In this document: positions 50,635 to 59,535 of the stretch, one piece after another
How the letters are laid out: every line of letters starts with the position of its first letter
How positions within the stretch are numbered: the first letter of the stretch is position 1
Assembly (NCBI RefSeq): GCF_036173125.1
Contig: NZ_CP108054.1
Coordinates: forward strand, 930,001-994,000
Direction: 5' to 3'
Source of the DNA: Streptomyces sp. NBC_00286
GTDB lineage: Bacteria; Actinomycetota; Actinomycetes; Streptomycetales; Streptomycetaceae
Length of the DNA: 64,000 bases
Made by a program: the position numbers and the translations under genes
Notes under the pieces: model-generated
Database searches by the model: none
The model's input: the letters and a program-made list of their open reading frames with translations, nothing else
Told to the model about the DNA's origin: nothing

Positions 50635-51593
50635 GCCTGGACCGGCACGACCCCGAGGGCGCGATCGCCGAGGCCGCCAAGGCGTACTCCAACTGGGGAC
50701 GTTGGGGCGAGGAGGACGTGCTCGGCACCCTCAACTTCCTCGACGAGGCCAAGCGGCGCGAGGGCGCCGCCCTCGTCCGACGAGGCATCAGCTTCTCCCT
50801 CTCGCAGCGGTTCGACATGAACGGCCCGCAGAAGGGCTGGCGCCGGCGGACCAACCCGGTGCACACCATGCTCGACACCGGCACCGACGCCGCCCTCGGC
50901 AACCAGGGCTTCCCGCACGGTATCGGCGGCGCGGACGACGTGATCGCGATGCCGCTGCAGTGCTCCACCCAGTGGGACGGTCTCGGGCACATCTTCGACC
51001 ACGGCAAGGCGTGGAACGGACGCGACGCCGAGAAGGTCGTCACCTCCGCCGGCGACCTGGTCACCGGCATCGAGCACATGGCCCCGTACGTAGCCGGTCG
51101 CGGCGTACTGCTGGACGTGGGCCGCGTCGTGGGCGGGGACGGTGAGCTGCCCGACGGTTTCGCGATCACCGAGGAGCATCTGACCGCGACCGCCGAGGCC
51201 CACGGCGTGAGCGTCGGCCGCGGCGACATCGTGCTCGTCCGCACCGGGCGCCTCGCCCGCGCCCGGCGTGACGGATGGGGCGACTACGCGGGCGGCCCCG
51301 CGCCCGGCCTGTCGTTCACCACCGCCGGCTGGCTGCACCGTACCGAGATCGCCGCGATCGCCACCGACACCTGGGGTTTCGAGGTACGGCCGAACGAGTT
51401 CGACAACGCCTTCCAGCCGCTGCACCAGGTCGTCATCCCCAACATGGGCTTGCTGGTCGGCGAGATGTGGGACCTCGATGCCCTCGCCGCGGACTGCGCC
51501 GACGACGGCGTGTACGAGTTCTGGCTCACCGCCGCTCCCCTGCCCATTACCGGCGCCGTCGGCTCCCCGGTCAATCCCATGGCGGTGAAGTAG
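50631..51593 (+). CDS. Cyclase-family metal hydrolase (kynurenine formamidase-like)
   Basis: A 320-residue PF04199-type protein. The metal-binding HxxxD-like motif is seen in STQWDGLGHIFDHGKAWNG, and VLLDVGRVVG with VLVRTGRLARAR is typical. Related proteins hydrolyse amides or lactones (formylkynurenine, isatin). Its start overlaps the upstream FAH-family stop. A likely role is to open a cyclic or amide intermediate of the aromatic pathway; the substrate is not determined. A gap of 215 bp follows, with no gene. Confidence 0.75.
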   Translation: MSLDRHDPEGAIAEAAKAYSNWGRWGEEDVLGTLNFLDEAKRREGAALVRRGISFSLSQRFDMNGPQKGWRRRTNPVHTMLDTGTDAALGNQGFPHGIGGADDVIAMPLQCSTQWDGLGHIFDHGKAWNGRDAEKVVTSAGDLVTGIEHMAPYVAGRGVLLDVGRVVGGDGELPDGFAITEEHLTATAEAHGVSVGRGDIVLVRTGRLARARRDGWGDYAGGPAPGLSFTTAGWLHRTEIAAIATDTWGFEVRPNEFDNAFQPLHQVVIPNMGLLVGEMWDLDALAADCADDGVYEFWLTAAPLPITGAVGSPVNPMAVK

Positions 51594-51808
51594 CCCCCGC
51601 AGTCGCCGGACCCGCACCGAGCGGACCCGCCGAAGTCCGGCGCGATACCCGGCGCCCCGAAGGGGCGCGGGGAACAGCGCGACCAGCCACAGACAGCCCG
51701 CAGCTTTCGTACCGCACTCTCAGCACTCTCAGCGGAGCGATCGGCGTGCGACAGCCCCACCCCGGCCGCCCGAAGCCGCGCGGCCCGACCCCGGGAGGTA
51801 TCCCCGAC

Positions 51809-52972
51809 ATGGCTGACAGCTTCACCCTCCCCCCGCCTCCGGCTGGGGGCGCCCCCATCGTCCTGGTCATCGGCGGAGGCACCTCCGGAAACGCCCTGAC
51901 CGTCCTGCTGCGCCGGGCCGGGATCGCCGTCGACCTCGTCGAGGCGAGCCCCGACTGGAAGGCCTCCGCCGGCTCCGGAATCACCCTTCAGGGCAACGCG
52001 CTGCGCGTGCTGCGCGAGGTCGGGGTCCTGGAAGGGATCGAGAAGGACGGTTACGCCGCCGACGGCCTCGCGGTCCTCGCGCCCGACGGCACCGTGCTGC
52101 ACGCCCACGACGAACTCCGCACCGGCGGCGATGACTTGCCCGCCCACATCGGTATGCAGCGGCCCAGGCTTCAGCAGCTCCTCATCGACCAGGTGCGCGC
52201 CTCGGGCGCCGATGTCCGTCTGGGCACCACGGCCACCGCCTTCCAGCAGGACGGCGAGGGCGTGGACGTGACCTTCTCGGACGGCACGAGCCGGCGGTAC
52301 GACCTGGTGGTCGGCGCCGACGGGCTGCACTCCGCCACCCGCTCCATGATCGGCATCACCGACGAACCCCAGCCCACCGGCATGGGCATCTGGCGTGCCC
52401 CCGCGCCCCGTCCAGCCGGTGTCCGCCGCACTGAGATGATCTACGGCGGCCGCTGTTTCATCGCCGGGTACTGCCCGACCAGCGAGGACACGGTCTACAC
52501 GTACCTCGTCGAACCGGCCCGCGACCGGGCCTCGCTGGACCCGGACGCGTACGCCGACGAGATGCGGGCGCTCAGCGAGGGGTACGGCGGCGTGTGGGAG
52601 GAGCTCCGCGCCGCGTTCACCGACCCCAAGGCCGTCAACTACACGTGGTTCGACCGGCATTTGGTGGAGGGCCCGTGGCACCGCGGCCGGGTCGTGCTCA
52701 TCGGGGACGCCGCCCACGCCTGCCCGCCCACCTTCGCCCAGGGCGCCGCGATGTCCCTGGAGGACGCCCAGGTCCTCGCCAAGCTGCTGACCGGCCGGGA
52801 CTCCTGGGACGAGAAGCTCCTCACCGACTACCACGCGAGACGGCTGCCCCGTGTGCGCATGGTCGTCGACGCCTCCGTCCAGCTCGCCCAGTGGCTGCTC
52901 GACGGGGTGCGCGACGCGGACGTACCCGGGCTGATCGGCCGCACCCTGAGCGCGCTGAAGGAACGCCCGTGA
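51809..52972 (+). CDS. FAD-dependent aromatic hydroxylase/monooxygenase
   Basis: A 387-residue flavoprotein of the p-hydroxybenzoate/salicylate hydroxylase class. It has the FAD motif VLVIGGGTSGNALTVLLRRA at the start, the DG motif LVVGADGLHSATRS, and the second FAD motif VVLIGDAAHACPPTFAQGAA with MSLEDAQVLA. Such enzymes hydroxylate phenolic rings with NAD(P)H and O2, often before ring cleavage. GGGAGG lies before the ATG; the long frame upstream has no coding character. It overlaps the amidohydrolase start in GTGA. Confidence 0.85.
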   Translation: MADSFTLPPPPAGGAPIVLVIGGGTSGNALTVLLRRAGIAVDLVEASPDWKASAGSGITLQGNALRVLREVGVLEGIEKDGYAADGLAVLAPDGTVLHAHDELRTGGDDLPAHIGMQRPRLQQLLIDQVRASGADVRLGTTATAFQQDGEGVDVTFSDGTSRRYDLVVGADGLHSATRSMIGITDEPQPTGMGIWRAPAPRPAGVRRTEMIYGGRCFIAGYCPTSEDTVYTYLVEPARDRASLDPDAYADEMRALSEGYGGVWEELRAAFTDPKAVNYTWFDRHLVEGPWHRGRVVLIGDAAHACPPTFAQGAAMSLEDAQVLAKLLTGRDSWDEKLLTDYHARRLPRVRMVVDASVQLAQWLLDGVRDADVPGLIGRTLSALKERP

Positions 52973-53997
52973 CCCGGCCCCCGTCGTCGGCTCCGACGAT
53001 CGACGTCCACGCCCACCTGCTGCTCCCGGAGGTCGAGGAGACCGTCGCCGGTCACCCGGGCCTCGCCGAAGCCCGCGACCTCGACGCCCGCCGCAACGGG
53101 CCGGCGGCCCTCGCCGTGAACGGTCCCATGGTGGGCGCGCGCGTGCCGAGGCTGACGGACGTGGCCGCGCGCCTGGCGGCCATGGACGCGGCCGGCGTGG
53201 ACGTGCAGCTGGTGAGCCCCTCGCCGTCCCACTACCACTACTGGGCCGAGCCCCAACTGGCCGAGCGGCTATGCCGGTTGGCCAACGAGGGCACCGCCGC
53301 ACACTGCACCAAGGCCCCCGACCGGCTGCACGGCCTCGGGCTGATCCCGCTCCAGCACCCCCACCTCGCGACCGCTCTGCTCGACCACGCCCTGGAAGAG
53401 GGACTGAAGGGCGTGGAGATCTCCTCGCACGCGCCGGGGCCGGGCGGGACACGAGCGGTGGAACTCTCCGACCCGCGGCTCGCGCCCTTCTGGGTGCGCG
53501 CGGAGGAGACCGGTGCCCTGGTCTTCCTGCATCCGTTCGGCTGCACGCTCGACGAGCGCCTGGACCAGTGGTACCTGTCCAACACCGTCGGCCAGCCCAC
53601 CGAGAACGCCGTCGCCCTCTCCCACCTGATCTTCTCCGGCGTACTGGACCGCCATCCGGACCTGAAGCTGATCGCGGCGCACGGCGGCGGCTACCTCCCC
53701 ACCCACATCGGCCGCTCCGACCACGCCTGGCGGGCCCGCCCCGACGCCCGGGACTGCGCCCACCCGCCGAGCAGCTATCTGAACCGGCTGTACTTCGACT
53801 CCCTCGTCCACGACCCGTACGTACTGCGGGAGTTGATACGCGCCGCAGGGCCGGAGCGGGTCCTGCTCGGCTCCGACTTCCCCTTCGACATGGGCACCGA
53901 GGACCCGCTGGGCGCGCTGCGCGCCGCGGACCTGCCCGACCACGACTTCCACGCCATCCGCGGCGGAAACGCTGCCGCCCTGCTCGACCTCGCCTGA
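52969..53997 (+). CDS. Amidohydrolase/decarboxylase (ACMSD-type)
   Basis: A 342-residue metal-dependent protein of amidohydrolase family 2. The HxH metal motif is TIDVHAHLLL, later ligands are in LVFLHPFG and LIAAHGGGYLP, and the aspartate is in VLLGSDFPFDMG. This matches aminocarboxymuconate-semialdehyde and resorcylate decarboxylases. In the operon it may decarboxylate an aromatic acid before ring opening or a semialdehyde after it. It starts with GTG overlapping the hydroxylase stop. Confidence 0.85.
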   Translation: MTRPPSSAPTIDVHAHLLLPEVEETVAGHPGLAEARDLDARRNGPAALAVNGPMVGARVPRLTDVAARLAAMDAAGVDVQLVSPSPSHYHYWAEPQLAERLCRLANEGTAAHCTKAPDRLHGLGLIPLQHPHLATALLDHALEEGLKGVEISSHAPGPGGTRAVELSDPRLAPFWVRAEETGALVFLHPFGCTLDERLDQWYLSNTVGQPTENAVALSHLIFSGVLDRHPDLKLIAAHGGGYLPTHIGRSDHAWRARPDARDCAHPPSSYLNRLYFDSLVHDPYVLRELIRAAGPERVLLGSDFPFDMGTEDPLGALRAADLPDHDFHAIRGGNAAALLDLA

Positions 53998-54021
53998 GCC
54001 TGAGCCTGAGGAGGAACCCCC

Positions 54022-54960
54022 ATGAGCAACCGCCTGCTCACCCATCTCCGGCACGTCGACCTCGCCGTGCCCGACTACGACAAGCAGCTCGACTTCTACG
54101 CCGGCGTCTGGGGCCTGACCAAGGTCGCCGAGGACTCCGGGATCTCCTTCCTCGCCGCCGAGGGCAGCCCCGAACAGTACGTCGTACGGCTGCGCAAGGC
54201 CGACGAGAAGCGCCTCGACCTGGTCTCGTACGGCGCCGGCTCCGCAGAGGACGTGGACACCCTCGCCGAGCAACTCCTCGCGGATGGCGTGCAGTTGATC
54301 TCCCAGCCGGGCAAGATCGACACACCTGGAGGCGGCTACGGCTTCCGCTTCTTCGACATCGACGGCCGCCCTCTCGAAGTGTCCACCGATGTGGACGTAC
54401 GGCAGCACCGGAAGATCGAGGAGAAGGAGGCCATCCCGGTCAAGCTGTCGCACGTCGTCCTCAACTCGCCGGACCTCGACAAGACCCGTGAGTGGTACGA
54501 GCGTCACCTCGGCTTCCGCCACTCCGACACACTGAGCTCGCCGTACGCCGGTGACGTCATGCACTTCATGCGGATCAGCAACCAGCACCACTCCATGGCC
54601 ATCGCCAAAGGCCCGCACACCTCCCTGCACCACGTCTCGTTCGAGATGCGCGGCCTGGACGAGTACATGCGCGGCTCCGGCCGCGTGATCCGGGCCGGGT
54701 TCAAGAAGATCTGGGGCCCTGGCCGGCACATGGCGGGCGACAACACCTTCACCTACTTCCTCGACCCGCACGGCAACACCGTCGAGTACACGACGGAGCT
54801 GGAGCTGCTGGACGAGGACACCTGGCACCCCCACGTCTACGACTTCTCCCAGCCCGAGGTCACCGACCAATGGGGCACCGCCAACCCCATGAACGAACTG
54901 ATCGCCAAGGAGTCCTTCAACGACGTCGACCGCGGCTGCTTCGTCGCCCCACCGGTCTGA
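54022..54960 (+). CDS. Type I extradiol dioxygenase (VOC family)
   Basis: A 312-residue two-domain vicinal-oxygen-chelate protein. The N-terminal domain begins RHVDLAVPDYDKQLDFYAGV; the C-terminal catalytic domain has the iron ligands His in VKLSHVVLNSPDLDKT, His in LHHVSFEMRGLDEYMRG and Glu in HGNTVEYTTELEL. It would cleave a catechol ring next to the diol with Fe(II) and O2. AGGAGG precedes the ATG. As the only ring-cleavage gene in the operon it defines it as a meta-cleavage pathway. Confidence 0.87.
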   Translation: MSNRLLTHLRHVDLAVPDYDKQLDFYAGVWGLTKVAEDSGISFLAAEGSPEQYVVRLRKADEKRLDLVSYGAGSAEDVDTLAEQLLADGVQLISQPGKIDTPGGGYGFRFFDIDGRPLEVSTDVDVRQHRKIEEKEAIPVKLSHVVLNSPDLDKTREWYERHLGFRHSDTLSSPYAGDVMHFMRISNQHHSMAIAKGPHTSLHHVSFEMRGLDEYMRGSGRVIRAGFKKIWGPGRHMAGDNTFTYFLDPHGNTVEYTTELELLDEDTWHPHVYDFSQPEVTDQWGTANPMNELIAKESFNDVDRGCFVAPPV

Positions 54961-55075
54961 TCCCCCTCGGAACCCGGGGACGCGGTGACCCTGTTGGCCC
55001 TGTCAACCGCCTGGCTCTCTCACCGCGTCCCCGCTTTCCACCGCTTTCGAAGACCGTCCGAGCCTGGAGCCGTGC

Positions 55076-56047
55076 ATGCGTTTCGCCACCTATGAACATC
55101 GACACCAGCGCCGGGTCGCCGTCGTGAAGGAGGACGGCACCCTCCACCCGATTCCCGGGGCGCGCTCGCTCACGGAGCTGATCCGCTCCGGCGACGGACT
55201 CGACGCGCTGCTGCGCGCCGGCGCCGCCACGCTCGACGCCCCGCCGGGCCCACATGTGTCCGACGTACGGCTGCTGCCACCGCTTCAGCCGCCCACCGTG
55301 CGGGACTTCGTCACCTTCGAGGAGCACGTCGAAGGCGTACGGCGGTCCGTGGACGGCGTCGGCGGGGCGCCCGAAGCCTGGTACGACGCCCCGACGTTCT
55401 ACTTCACCAACCCGTACGCCGTCATCGGCGCCCACGACGACATCCCGGTGCCGCCGGGCAGCGAAGTCCTCGACTTCGAGCTGGAGGTCGCCGCCGTCAT
55501 CGGACGGGAGGGGCGGGATCTTTCTCCCGAGCAGGCCCGCGACCACATCATCGGCTACACGGTCTTCAACGACTGGTCGGCTCGCGACCTGCAGTTCCGC
55601 GAGATGCAGGTCAGCCTCGGCCCGTGCAAGGGCAAGGACACGGCCACCACGCTCGGCCCGTACCTGGTCACCGCCGACGAGTTGGAGAAGTACCGCGACG
55701 CGGACGGTTTCCTGCGGCTGGCGCTGACAGCCGAGATCGACGGCGAGGTGGTCGGCCAGGACCTGCTGTCCAACATGAGTTGGACCTTCGAGGAGATGGT
55801 CGCGTACGCCTCGCGGGGCACGGTCGTCCGCCCCGGCGACGTTCTCGGCTCGGGCACGTGCGGCAACGGCGGTTGTCTCGCCGAGCTGTGGGGCGTACGA
55901 GGCAGGCAGGACCCGCCGCCGCTGAAGCCGGGCGACACGGTCACGCTCACCGTGGAGGGCCTCGGCTCCGTCTCCAACACCGTGGTGACCGGCCCGGAGC
56001 CAGTGCCCGTTCCGGTCGCCCGGCGCCGCCCCCGGGAGCGACCATGA
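55076..56047 (+). CDS. Fumarylacetoacetate hydrolase-family protein, second copy
   Basis: A 323-residue FAH-superfamily enzyme clearly different from the one at 49654. RDFVTFEEHVEGVRR, DFELEVAAVIGREGRDLSPE, YTVFNDWSARDLQFREMQVS and GSGTCGNGGCLAELWG are typical of FAHD enzymes that cleave or hydrate acylpyruvate-type ring-fission products. The 115-bp gap to the dioxygenase gene could hold a promoter. The SDR gene start overlaps its stop in ATGA. Confidence 0.82.
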   Translation: MRFATYEHRHQRRVAVVKEDGTLHPIPGARSLTELIRSGDGLDALLRAGAATLDAPPGPHVSDVRLLPPLQPPTVRDFVTFEEHVEGVRRSVDGVGGAPEAWYDAPTFYFTNPYAVIGAHDDIPVPPGSEVLDFELEVAAVIGREGRDLSPEQARDHIIGYTVFNDWSARDLQFREMQVSLGPCKGKDTATTLGPYLVTADELEKYRDADGFLRLALTAEIDGEVVGQDLLSNMSWTFEEMVAYASRGTVVRPGDVLGSGTCGNGGCLAELWGVRGRQDPPPLKPGDTVTLTVEGLGSVSNTVVTGPEPVPVPVARRRPRERP

Positions 56048-56796
56048 CCTCCGACGTCCGTACCCTGCGGCTGCTCGGCAAGGTCGTGGTCGTCACCGGT
56101 GCGGCCGGCGGCCAGGGTGCCGCGGAGGCGGAGGCACTGGCCCTCGAGGGCGCCCGGGTGATCGCCACCGACGCGACCGAGACACCCGGCTGCCACCGCC
56201 TCGAGGTCACCAGCGAGCGGGACTGGGCCGATCTCGCCGCCGAGCTGAAGGAGTCGTACGGGCAGGTGCACGGCCTGGTCAACAACGCGGGCGTCACGTG
56301 GAGGGCCCGGATCGACGAGGTACGGCCCGAGGACATGGCCCGGGTCCACGCGGTCAACGTCACCGGCCCACTGCTTGGCATCCAGCACCTGGTGCCGTTG
56401 ATGCGCGCGGGCGCGTCGATCGTGAACGTCGGTTCGACGGCGGCGCTGACCGCTCACTATCCGGTCGCGTACACGGCCAGCAAGTGGGCGCTGCGCGGCC
56501 TGTCGAAGACCGCCGCCATGGAACTGGGGCCGCGCGGCATCCGCGTGAACACCATCCACCCGGGCTTCATCGAGACCGCGATGACGGCCTCCGCCGCGCC
56601 CCCGTTCCGCGAGGCGAACCTGCGCGAGACGCCGCTCGGCCGCACCGGCACCGTCGACGACATCACCCCGCTCGTCACCTTCCTCCTCTCCGACGACTCC
56701 GCGTTCATCACCGGCGCCGAGATCCCCGTCGACGGAGGCCTCACCGCGCACGGCGGCGCCAAGTCGATCTCGGACGCCCTGCGTGAGGGCAGCTGA
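56044..56796 (+). CDS. Short-chain dehydrogenase/reductase
   Basis: A 250-residue classical SDR. NAD(P) motif VVVVTGAAGGQGAAEAEAL, active site NNAG, Ser in NVGSTAA and Tyr-X3-Lys in YTASK, followed by IRVNTIHPGFIETAM. The acidic residue in VIATDATE after the second strand suggests NAD over NADP. It is the last gene of the aromatic operon, probably oxidising or reducing an alcohol or ring intermediate. A 13-bp-stem terminator follows 54 bp downstream. Confidence 0.87.
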   Translation: MTSDVRTLRLLGKVVVVTGAAGGQGAAEAEALALEGARVIATDATETPGCHRLEVTSERDWADLAAELKESYGQVHGLVNNAGVTWRARIDEVRPEDMARVHAVNVTGPLLGIQHLVPLMRAGASIVNVGSTAALTAHYPVAYTASKWALRGLSKTAAMELGPRGIRVNTIHPGFIETAMTASAAPPFREANLRETPLGRTGTVDDITPLVTFLLSDDSAFITGAEIPVDGGLTAHGGAKSISDALREGS

Positions 56797-56849
56797 ACGG
56801 CAGCGGCGTAAGGCAGACGCGTACAAGTCGCTTAAGTCATGGACGAGTT

Positions 56850-56882
56850 GGGCGGGCAGGGGATCACAGCCCCTGCCCGCCC
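56850..56882. terminator. Perfect 13-bp hairpin after the aromatic operon
   Basis: GGGCGGGCAGGGG (56850-56862) pairs with CCCCTGCCCGCCC (56870-56882). It lies between convergent genes and probably terminates both. Confidence 0.75.
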
Positions 56883-56912
56883 GATGCCTTGCGCGTGCTC
56901 GTCGACAGTTCT

Positions 56913-57326
56913 CTACGACAGGGGCATCACCTTGCGGTAGGCGAACACCGCGACCACCGCTACCACGACGTGCATCAGCAGCAAGGCCACGACGCCGGCC
57001 ACTCCGCCTTCGCCGAAGAGCAGGAAGTCGGGCACGAAGGAGAGCGCGACGACGGTCGGCACCAGCCATCGCATCAGCGCTTCGGGGTCCTTCGACACCT
57101 TGCGGATGATGGCCCAGCCGATGGCCCCGGCCACCACGCCGACCGTTGTCAGGAAGATGTACGAGCCCGGCATGAGCGGCTGGAAGTCGTCGGGCGCGCC
57201 CACGGCCAGGGCAAGGAGGGCAAGCACCGCGTCGGCCAGCGAGGCCACGACGATCGCGGCGAGCACACCTCCGGCGATGACGAGCGGTCCACGGCGGGCG
57301 ACGGCTACCTCAGGGGTAACGGACAA
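56913..57326 (-). CDS. Small membrane protein, DUF6069-like
   Basis: A 137-residue protein with four membrane helices (PLVIAGGVLAAIVVASLADA, IFLTTVGVVAGAIGWAII, WLVPTVVALSFVPDFLLFG, VVALLLMHVVVAVVAVFAY). It resembles the DUF6069 family of unknown function. TTG 57326 with GGAG five bases upstream is preferred; another TTG at 57386 with GGGAGG is possible but adds a low-complexity stretch. Repeats at 57375-57420 may control it. Confidence 0.6.
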   Translation of the reverse strand: MSVTPEVAVARRGPLVIAGGVLAAIVVASLADAVLALLALAVGAPDDFQPLMPGSYIFLTTVGVVAGAIGWAIIRKVSKDPEALMRWLVPTVVALSFVPDFLLFGEGGVAGVVALLLMHVVVAVVAVFAYRKVMPLS

Positions 57327-57374
57327 GGCAACTCCAGGGACGGGGAGAGGGAGAGGGAGAGTTCCGAGGGGGTG

Positions 57375-57420
57375 TTTCAATTTCAAACCAAAGCCTCCCG
57401 GAAGGTGATTGAAACTTCAA
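57375..57420. promoter_or_regulatory. TTGAAA/TTTCAA repeat cluster
   Basis: TTTCAATTTCAAA at 57375-57387 and the dyad TTGAAACTTCAA at 57409-57420 lie upstream of the minus-strand membrane protein gene. Repeated TTGAA half-sites in high-GC DNA suggest a regulator binding region. Confidence 0.45.
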
Positions 57421-57474
57421 GACCGCCGGGAAATCTCTCCCGCTGACCTCTGTCGGGACATCCGGACAAACCTG

Positions 57475-57540
57475 TTGACAGCACCAGGGGCCAGCCCCAT
57501 AGTTACCAAACACTAGAGCGCGCTAATGATGCGCTCTAGT
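57475..57540 (+). promoter_or_regulatory. Promoter and LacI-type operator before substrate-binding gene
   Basis: TTGACA (57475-57480), a 17-bp spacer and CATAGT (57498-57503) make a good sigma-70-type promoter. Eight bases later the arms ACTAGAGCGC (57512-57521) and GCGCTCTAGT (57531-57540) form a perfect inverted repeat, sharing ACTAG-GCGC character with the palindrome at 62585. It is a candidate operator of the LacI protein at 61461. Confidence 0.7.
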
Positions 57541-57717
57541 CACGGAAGGCGAGGTGGTCGCACCCATGCGACCGCCACGGACAACCGACAACGGTTCCGC
57601 CGCCTCGCGAGCCCTCTCCCACGACACACCCACGTCCTGGGCCGGGCGTGCTGCGCTCCGGAGCCCCTGGAGCACTTCGATCCGGGGTTCCTGAAGCGCT
57701 TCGAGGCAGGCCCTTGC

Positions 57718-57756
57718 TTCCCGTATCCACTCCCCTGTTTCCCGTATCCACTCCCC
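57718..57756 (+). repeat. 18-bp direct repeat in the leader
   Basis: TTCCCGTATCCACTCCCC occurs at 57718-57735 and 57739-57756, 21 bp apart start to start, about 25 bp before the start of the substrate-binding protein gene. Its role in the 5' leader is unknown. Confidence 0.5.
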
Positions 57757-57781
57757 GACCGCACAGTGAGGTGCAAGGGAC

Positions 57782-58786
57782 ATGCACAGACACCATCGAG
57801 CCGCGGCTCTGACCACCACCGTCCTCATCGGCACCCTGCTCGCCGCCGGCTGCTCCAGCAGCTCCGGCGGCAAGGAGTCGGAGGAAGGCGGCGCGGAGGC
57901 CGCGGCGGGCAAGGCGAGCACGCCCCGTATGACCGTGGCCATGATCACCCACGCGGCTCCCGGCGACACCTTCTGGGACCTGATCCGTAAGGGCGCCCAG
58001 GCCGCCGCGGCCAAGGACAACGTCAAGCTCGTCTACTCCAGCAACCCCAACGCCGCCGACCAGGCCAACCTGGTGCAGAACGCGATCGACCAGAAGGTCG
58101 ACGGCATCGCGCTCACCGCGGCCAAGCCGGACGCCATGAAGGACGTGGTGGCCAAGGCCAAGGCGGCCGGTATCCCGGTGGTCGGCTTCAACTCCGGCCT
58201 GGACAACTGGAAAGAGCTCGGCATGCTCGAGTACTTCGGGCAGGACGAGAACATCGCCGGCCAGGCCTTCGGTGAGCGCCTCAACGAGATCGGCGCGAAG
58301 AACGCGCTGTGTGTGGTTCAGGAGCAGGGTCATGTCGCCCTGGAGGCTCGTTGTGCGGGCTTGAAGAAGGCGTTCCAGGGCAAGACCGAGAACCTTTACG
58401 TCAACGGTGCCGACATGCCGTCCGTGAAGTCGACGATCACCGCCAAGCTCAAGCAGGACTCGTCCATCGACGAGGTCGTCACGCTCGGCGCCCCGTTCGC
58501 GCTGACCGCCGTCCAGTCCGTGGCGGACGCGGGCAGCAAGGCCAAGGTCGCTACCTTCGACCTCAACAAGGACCTGGTGAACGCCGTCAAGGAGGGCGAC
58601 GTCCAGTTCGCCGTCGATCAGCAGCCCTACCTGCAGGGTTACCTCGCGGTGGACGGCATCTGGCTGTACGAGAACAACGGCAACTTCAGCGGCGGCGGCA
58701 CCGCGCCGGTTCTGACCGGTCCGGCCTTCGTCACCGAGGAGAACGTGGACGCCATCGCCAAGTTCGCCGAAAAGGGCACCCGTTGA
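57782..58786 (+). CDS. ABC sugar substrate-binding lipoprotein (orphan)
   Basis: A 334-residue periplasmic-binding-type lipoprotein. The signal ends in a lipobox (IGTLLAAGC). The rest matches the PF13407/ribose-binding (RbsB, inositol-binding IbpA) fold: MTVAMITHAAPGDTFWDLIR, DGIALTAAKPDAMKDVVAKA, GIPVVGFNSG and FAVDQQPYLQGYLAVDGIWL. A LacI-type operator overlaps its promoter region. No ATPase or permease gene follows; the next 500 bp are gene remnants. It either works with a transporter encoded elsewhere or is left over from a deletion. Confidence 0.85.
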   Translation: MHRHHRAAALTTTVLIGTLLAAGCSSSSGGKESEEGGAEAAAGKASTPRMTVAMITHAAPGDTFWDLIRKGAQAAAAKDNVKLVYSSNPNAADQANLVQNAIDQKVDGIALTAAKPDAMKDVVAKAKAAGIPVVGFNSGLDNWKELGMLEYFGQDENIAGQAFGERLNEIGAKNALCVVQEQGHVALEARCAGLKKAFQGKTENLYVNGADMPSVKSTITAKLKQDSSIDEVVTLGAPFALTAVQSVADAGSKAKVATFDLNKDLVNAVKEGDVQFAVDQQPYLQGYLAVDGIWLYENNGNFSGGGTAPVLTGPAFVTEENVDAIAKFAEKGTR

Positions 58787-58824
58787 CATGGTCCCTGGCC
58801 GAAGAAGGCATCTGACCTAGGTAG

Positions 58825-58950
58825 TTGGTGTTCTGGGATGTTCTAGTGACGTACAAGACCCGCCGAGCCCACGGCCGCAGCCCCGAACCGGCTGCGGCCG
58901 TGGTCGACGCGCAGAGCGTGAGAACCTCGGCACATGTGGCCGAGACCAGC
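58825..58950 (+). pseudogene. IS5-type transposase remnant
   Basis: About 40 codons (YKTRRAHGRSPEPAAAVVDA, QSVRTSAHVAETS) match the region before and around the first catalytic Asp of IS5-family transposases, where the usual reading is D-X-QSVKTS. Both ends are missing. Confidence 0.6.
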
Positions 58951-58956
58951 CGGCCG

Positions 58957-59125
58957 CTAGTCGTCCAGGCTGCCCATGGTCAGATTGACGGTAGTTCCCG
59001 TCATCCCACTCGCCTTGTCGGACGCCATGAAGACCGCAACGTCAGCCATCTCCGCGAGCGTCATGAGCCGTCGCGGGTGGGTCCTGCCGGCGAGCAACTC
59101 CTGCCACTGTTCCCCGGTCATGCGC
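58957..59125 (-). pseudogene. SDR C-terminal remnant
   Basis: On the minus strand the last about 55 codons of a short-chain dehydrogenase (RRLMTLAEMADVAVFMASDK, ASGMTGTTVNLTMGSLDD) end in TAG at 58957. The Rossmann and catalytic parts are absent. Confidence 0.6.
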
Positions 59126-59144
59126 CGGCATCTTCGGCGCGGGC

Positions 59145-59342
59145 CGAAGGTTCGACCTCGTGCCGACCCGCGCCAACGGTCAACCGGCGTTCGGGGCCTA
59201 CTTGCACGCCCCTACCGGCATCCGCCACGAAACCGGCCTCATCGTCCTCACCCTCACCGGCGGCCGGATCTGCGCCATGACCCACTTCGAGACCGGTGTG
59301 CTCCCATCGTTCGGGCTGCCGCGATCGCTCCCGCGCCGATAG
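59145..59342 (+). pseudogene. ECF sigma factor C-terminal remnant
   Basis: About 65 codons (RFDLVPTRANGQPAFGAYLH, GLIVLTLTGGRICAMTHFET, PSFGLPRSL) match the SnoaL-like tail of SigG/SigJ-type ECF sigma factors. The sigma-2 and sigma-4 regions are missing. The stretch 59343-59535 holds nothing I recognise. Confidence 0.6.
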
Positions 59343-59535
59343 CCGGCTCCCGAGCGGTTGGATGTGCGCGGTAGCGGAACATACTCCGGCGGACGTGCAT
59401 CGGCGACGGCGCGAGCGATCGTGGCTCCTGGCGCAGGCCGAAGCCCATCGCAGCTGCAGGTTCCGGGCAGCGATGGGCTTCGACGAGGTCCGGCCCCGGT
59501 CGCGAGCGGGAGCGCCGCCCGCGACCGGTCCCGCG

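Noticed and set aside
53269..54870. A 533-codon minus-strand frame under the extradiol dioxygenase
   Set aside because: Val/Glu/Gly-rich antisense pattern; the plus strand carries the metal-ligand motifs.
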